From Megaleporinus macrocephalus (taxonomy: Eukaryota; Chordata; Actinopteri; Characiformes; Anostomidae), in the NCBI GenBank assembly GCA_021613375.1, contig CM038708.1:31415559-31479558 (forward strand): 64,000 bases of DNA. Reading direction: 5' to 3'. Positions within the stretch are counted from its first letter, which is position 1; each line of letters starts with the position of its first letter. Under the pieces are notes generated by a model. That model made no database searches and was not told the origin of the DNA. It worked only from the letters and a program-made list of their open reading frames with translations. This document shows positions 62,301 to 64,000 of the stretch, piece after piece. The position numbers and the translations under genes are program-made.

Positions 62301-62959
62301 TTTGGCAGGCATGTGTGTTGCAGTGCGAAGGGCGCCTGAACGTTGGCGGCTCTTGGGGCTTGTGTCAAGGTCTCCTGCAGGCCACCGAGAGCACGCCTGA
62401 GGCAGAGCGGGAAACGGCCGACAACGACCCCACGCAACATCACCAGGAGGAGAAGAAGTACGGCGGCTTCATGAAGAGGTACGGCGGCTTCATGAAGCGC
62501 TATGGAGGCTTTATGAAACGATACGGGGGCTTTATGAAGAAGGCGGCCGAGCTCTACGGCCCGGAGCCGGACGACGTGGACCACGGCCGAGAAATCCTTT
62601 CCAGCAGCGACGTGGAGGTGCTGGCCAATCAGGTGGAAGACGATGGCGAGAGGGAGGAGGCGGCGATCAGGGACTTTCTTAATGCAAGGGCAGGGGCTGC
62701 AGAGTTAGAGGGCGTGGCTAAGCGCTATGGCGGATTTATGAGGAGGGGTTACGACCCTGAGGGCCAAAGGTTACTCCAGAAACGCTACGGGGGCTTCATG
62801 AGGCGAGTAGGCCGGCCAGAGTGGGGGGAGGATAACAAACGCTACGGAGGATTCCTCAAGCGCTCCCCGCAGGAGGACAAGGATGAGGAGGAGGAGGAGG
62901 AGGAGGCAGAGGAGTCGTCAGAGATGGAGAAGAGATACGGGGGGTTCATGGGATTTTAA
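59368..62959 (+). CDS. penk: Proenkephalin precursor, complete coding region
   Basis: Join of 59368-59376, 59653-59802 and 62309-62959: 269 residues, against 267 in human. It encodes the secreted precursor of enkephalin opioid peptides. Order: signal peptide (residues 1 to about 30, with an L-rich core ending SARA), then the six-cysteine opioid-precursor domain (Cys 32, 36, 39, 55, 59, 72), then eight enkephalin cores flanked by basic pairs. The cores are four tandem YGGFM (62459-62542), YGGFM-RRGY (62726), YGGFM-RRVGRPEW (62786, which includes the metorphamide-type RRVG amidation signal), YGGFL (62843) and the C-terminal YGGFMGF (62936). Prohormone convertases would cut at KR, RR and KK. Acidic spacers include a Glu run encoded by GAG repeats. 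Fish can have two paralogues; a or b cannot be decided here. Confidence 0.97.
59653..59802 (+). CDS. penk: penk exon with signal peptide and first three cysteines
   Basis: Acceptor TCCTCCTCTAG ends at 59652 and donor GTAAGT begins at 59803. The 150 bp encode 50 residues in phase 0: a leucine-rich signal-peptide core (WSLLLLLLVAWLALSARA) and DCGADCARCSGRL, ending ISSL as mammalian proenkephalin ends INFL. A GTG at 59659 can look like a start if the splice is ignored. Confidence 0.96.
59803..62308 (+). other. penk: penk large intron
   Basis: A 2.5-kb GT-AG intron separating the signal-peptide and peptide exons, at the same position as in mammals. It contains a (CAA)n tract near 60391-60411 and a long purine-rich repeat at 60818-61395. 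Confidence 0.92.
60818..61395. repeat. Polypurine GA/ACAGA repeat in the penk intron
   Basis: About 580 bp of GAGAGA, GAAACAGA and GACAGAAA units, with larger blocks around AGGGGTGATAGAAACAGAGA present more than once (about 61096 and 61290). The Ser/Leu/Phe frames on the minus strand are artefacts. Confidence 0.93.
62309..62959 (+). CDS. penk: penk main exon with all enkephalin peptides
   Basis: Acceptor TTTTTGGCAG ends at 62308; the stop TAA is at 62957. It begins ACVLQCEG, matching mammalian ACVMECEG, and encodes 216 residues with all eight enkephalin cores. The open frame extends upstream to 62009, but that part is intronic. Confidence 0.97.
   Translation, partial: ACVLQCEGRLNVGGSWGLCQGLLQATESTPEAERETADNDPTQHHQEEKKYGGFMKRYGGFMKRYGGFMKRYGGFMKKAAELYGPEPDDVDHGREILSSSDVEVLANQVEDDGEREEAAIRDFLNARAGAAELEGVAKRYGGFMRRGYDPEGQRLLQKRYGGFMRRVGRPEWGEDNKRYGGFLKRSPQEDKDEEEEEEEAEESSEMEKRYGGFMGF
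62459..62542 (+). repeat. penk: Four tandem 21-bp enkephalin-coding units
   Basis: Four in-frame 21-bp units each encode YGGFM plus a basic pair (KR, KR, KR, KK). The first two units are almost identical in nucleotides; the third and fourth differ at several silent sites. Confidence 0.97.
62884..62913 (+). repeat. penk: GAG trinucleotide repeat coding for poly-Glu
   Basis: An in-frame run of GAG codons gives a stretch of seven Glu in the acidic spacer between Leu-enkephalin and the C-terminal peptide. It is likely length-variable. Confidence 0.85.
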
Positions 62960-63566
62960 ATTCCTTGCAGACTTTGATTAGCCATTCACTGTCGTGTTCC
63001 ATCCACTCTGTCCGCCAACTTGTAGAAGCTACTCAATGGTCACAGCAGAATAAAAAAAAAAGCCGGCTTAAGACGCTGACACCGTGTTTATGATTTGTTC
63101 ACAAAGTCCACGTAGTGCTTAATGTGTATCAGGAACGTGAAGATGCCCTCGAGTAGGGTCTACAGTGGCTCATGGCAGAGATTCATTTCGACAGATGCAA
63201 GCCTGTGTAGCAGAATTAAGAAAATAATATTGATAATAATAATAAAAATAGTCCTTTCCGTTATTATCCTTTAGTCTGCCCATTTCTCCATTAGTCCGTT
63301 CGTTCCTCTTTCCTCAGCCTTGCCTCACAGTTAAAGCCACTTACGCCAAATTCAGTGAGAGACTGATCCAGTGACAGAACGTGGTACGGCAGCTGGCTAA
63401 AGAGGGTAAAACTCATTGTTTATATGTTCACAACAGAGTGATTCCCCCCCTCAGTGCCTGTATTTCTCACAGTCTGTTGTTCTGATGTCAGTTTGGATTT
63501 GTCATATGCTGTACAGCTTGAATAAACTGCTCGAAACTGCAACAGAATGCCTCTGTCTCCAATAAA
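62960..63566 (+). other. penk: penk 3'UTR with candidate poly(A) signals
   Basis: AATAAA occurs at 63049, 63521 and 63561. The 63521 site gives a 3'UTR of about 580 bp. The 63049 site is followed by a genomic A-run. Which sites are used cannot be decided from sequence. Confidence 0.55.
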
Positions 63567-64000
63567 TACATCAATCTGCCGTTCCCGAGACACATCCTGT
63601 CTCATCTCTGAGTGGCACATTCTGACTACTATTAGTCAGCAATAGTGAGCGACTTCACTAGCGCACAACAAAATGATGTCTGTCATTATAAAGGCTACCC
63701 TGATCACTTAATCAATGCAGTGAAAAGCTAAAGATGGTAGCCGTAGGACATTTTGCAACTGACATGATCATAATGTAAGCAAGATCAAAGTCATAAAGCC
63801 TGTTATCAGAGTGCGCCAGCTGAATTATTCATGTTGCAGCGTAGTAACATAATACCAAAGTCCAAAGCCTTTCACCTCTTTTTCTCTAGCAGGCTTAACC
63901 ATGTAACCTGGATCTCACCAGCAGTTCAGATTTCCTCACTTAATAGTATTTACAGGTGATATAGTGTATAAACGTGTACCCTTAGTCCTTATATTTCATA
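63567..64000. other. Downstream of penk; nothing recognised
   Basis: Intergenic sequence to the window edge without repeats or coding signals that can be supported. Confidence 0.5.

Noticed and set aside
62009..62308. Upstream extension of the penk peptide-exon frame
   Set aside because: Conserved acceptor at 62308 and the match of ACVLQCEG to the mammalian exon start show that the upstream part is intron.

Overview
The window reads as euchromatic nuclear DNA of a teleost fish. It is AT-rich, intron-containing and full of microsatellites, with fish-type Tc1/mariner and L2-like LINE remnants, a tRNA-derived SINE and long minisatellites. Several dispersed repeats resemble families I associate with otophysan fishes such as characins, but that narrower placement is an impression, not a measurement. 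Only two protein-coding genes can be supported. They lie near opposite ends and point away from each other, about 48 kb apart.

Left end, minus strand: the first three coding exons of a cytochrome P450 family 7 gene. Exon 1 is 11065-10980, exon 2 is 4118-3878 and exon 3 is 2157-1568. Phases join perfectly (2, 0, 2). The partial protein (about 306 residues) has a membrane anchor, the GEP hinge and the family-typical WASQANT I-helix. It resembles CYP7A1 (cholesterol 7-alpha-hydroxylase) most, but its N-terminal hinge is CYP7B1-like. The remaining exons, including the heme-cysteine exon, lie beyond base 1. Intron 1 holds a decayed LINE and two related Tc1-like fragments.

Middle, about 11.2-58.9 kb: an intergenic desert with no convincing gene. 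It holds large tandem arrays: a 38-bp satellite at 13.7-15.0 kb, a roughly 16-bp minisatellite at 16.8-18.0 kb, a 55-bp minisatellite at 37.5-38.8 kb and a roughly 21-bp minisatellite at 51.1-51.9 kb. It also holds a Tc1-type transposon remnant at 31.2-32.2 kb, a SINE at 41.3-41.7 kb, large hairpins, recent local duplications and AT-rich stretches with clustered homeodomain-type motifs that could be enhancers. The 55-bp array is notable because nearly every unit carries a perfect heat-shock-element pattern (TTCnnGAAnnTTC).

Right end, plus strand: a complete proenkephalin (penk) gene. It has a promoter with CRE-like elements and a TATA-like box, a probable 5'UTR intron, a start codon in a small upstream exon (59368-59376), a signal-peptide exon (59653-59802) and the large peptide exon (62309-62959). 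The predicted precursor is 269 residues with the conserved N-terminal cysteines and eight enkephalin cores: seven Met-type and one Leu-type. It differs from the mammalian precursor in having four head-to-tail Met-enkephalins, an RRGY form at the octapeptide position, and YGGFMGF instead of YGGFMRF at the C terminus.

The two genes are not functionally linked: one is a hepatic/ER sterol hydroxylase, the other a secreted neuropeptide precursor. Their proximity is a synteny observation. No tRNA, rRNA, CRISPR array or viral element was recognised.
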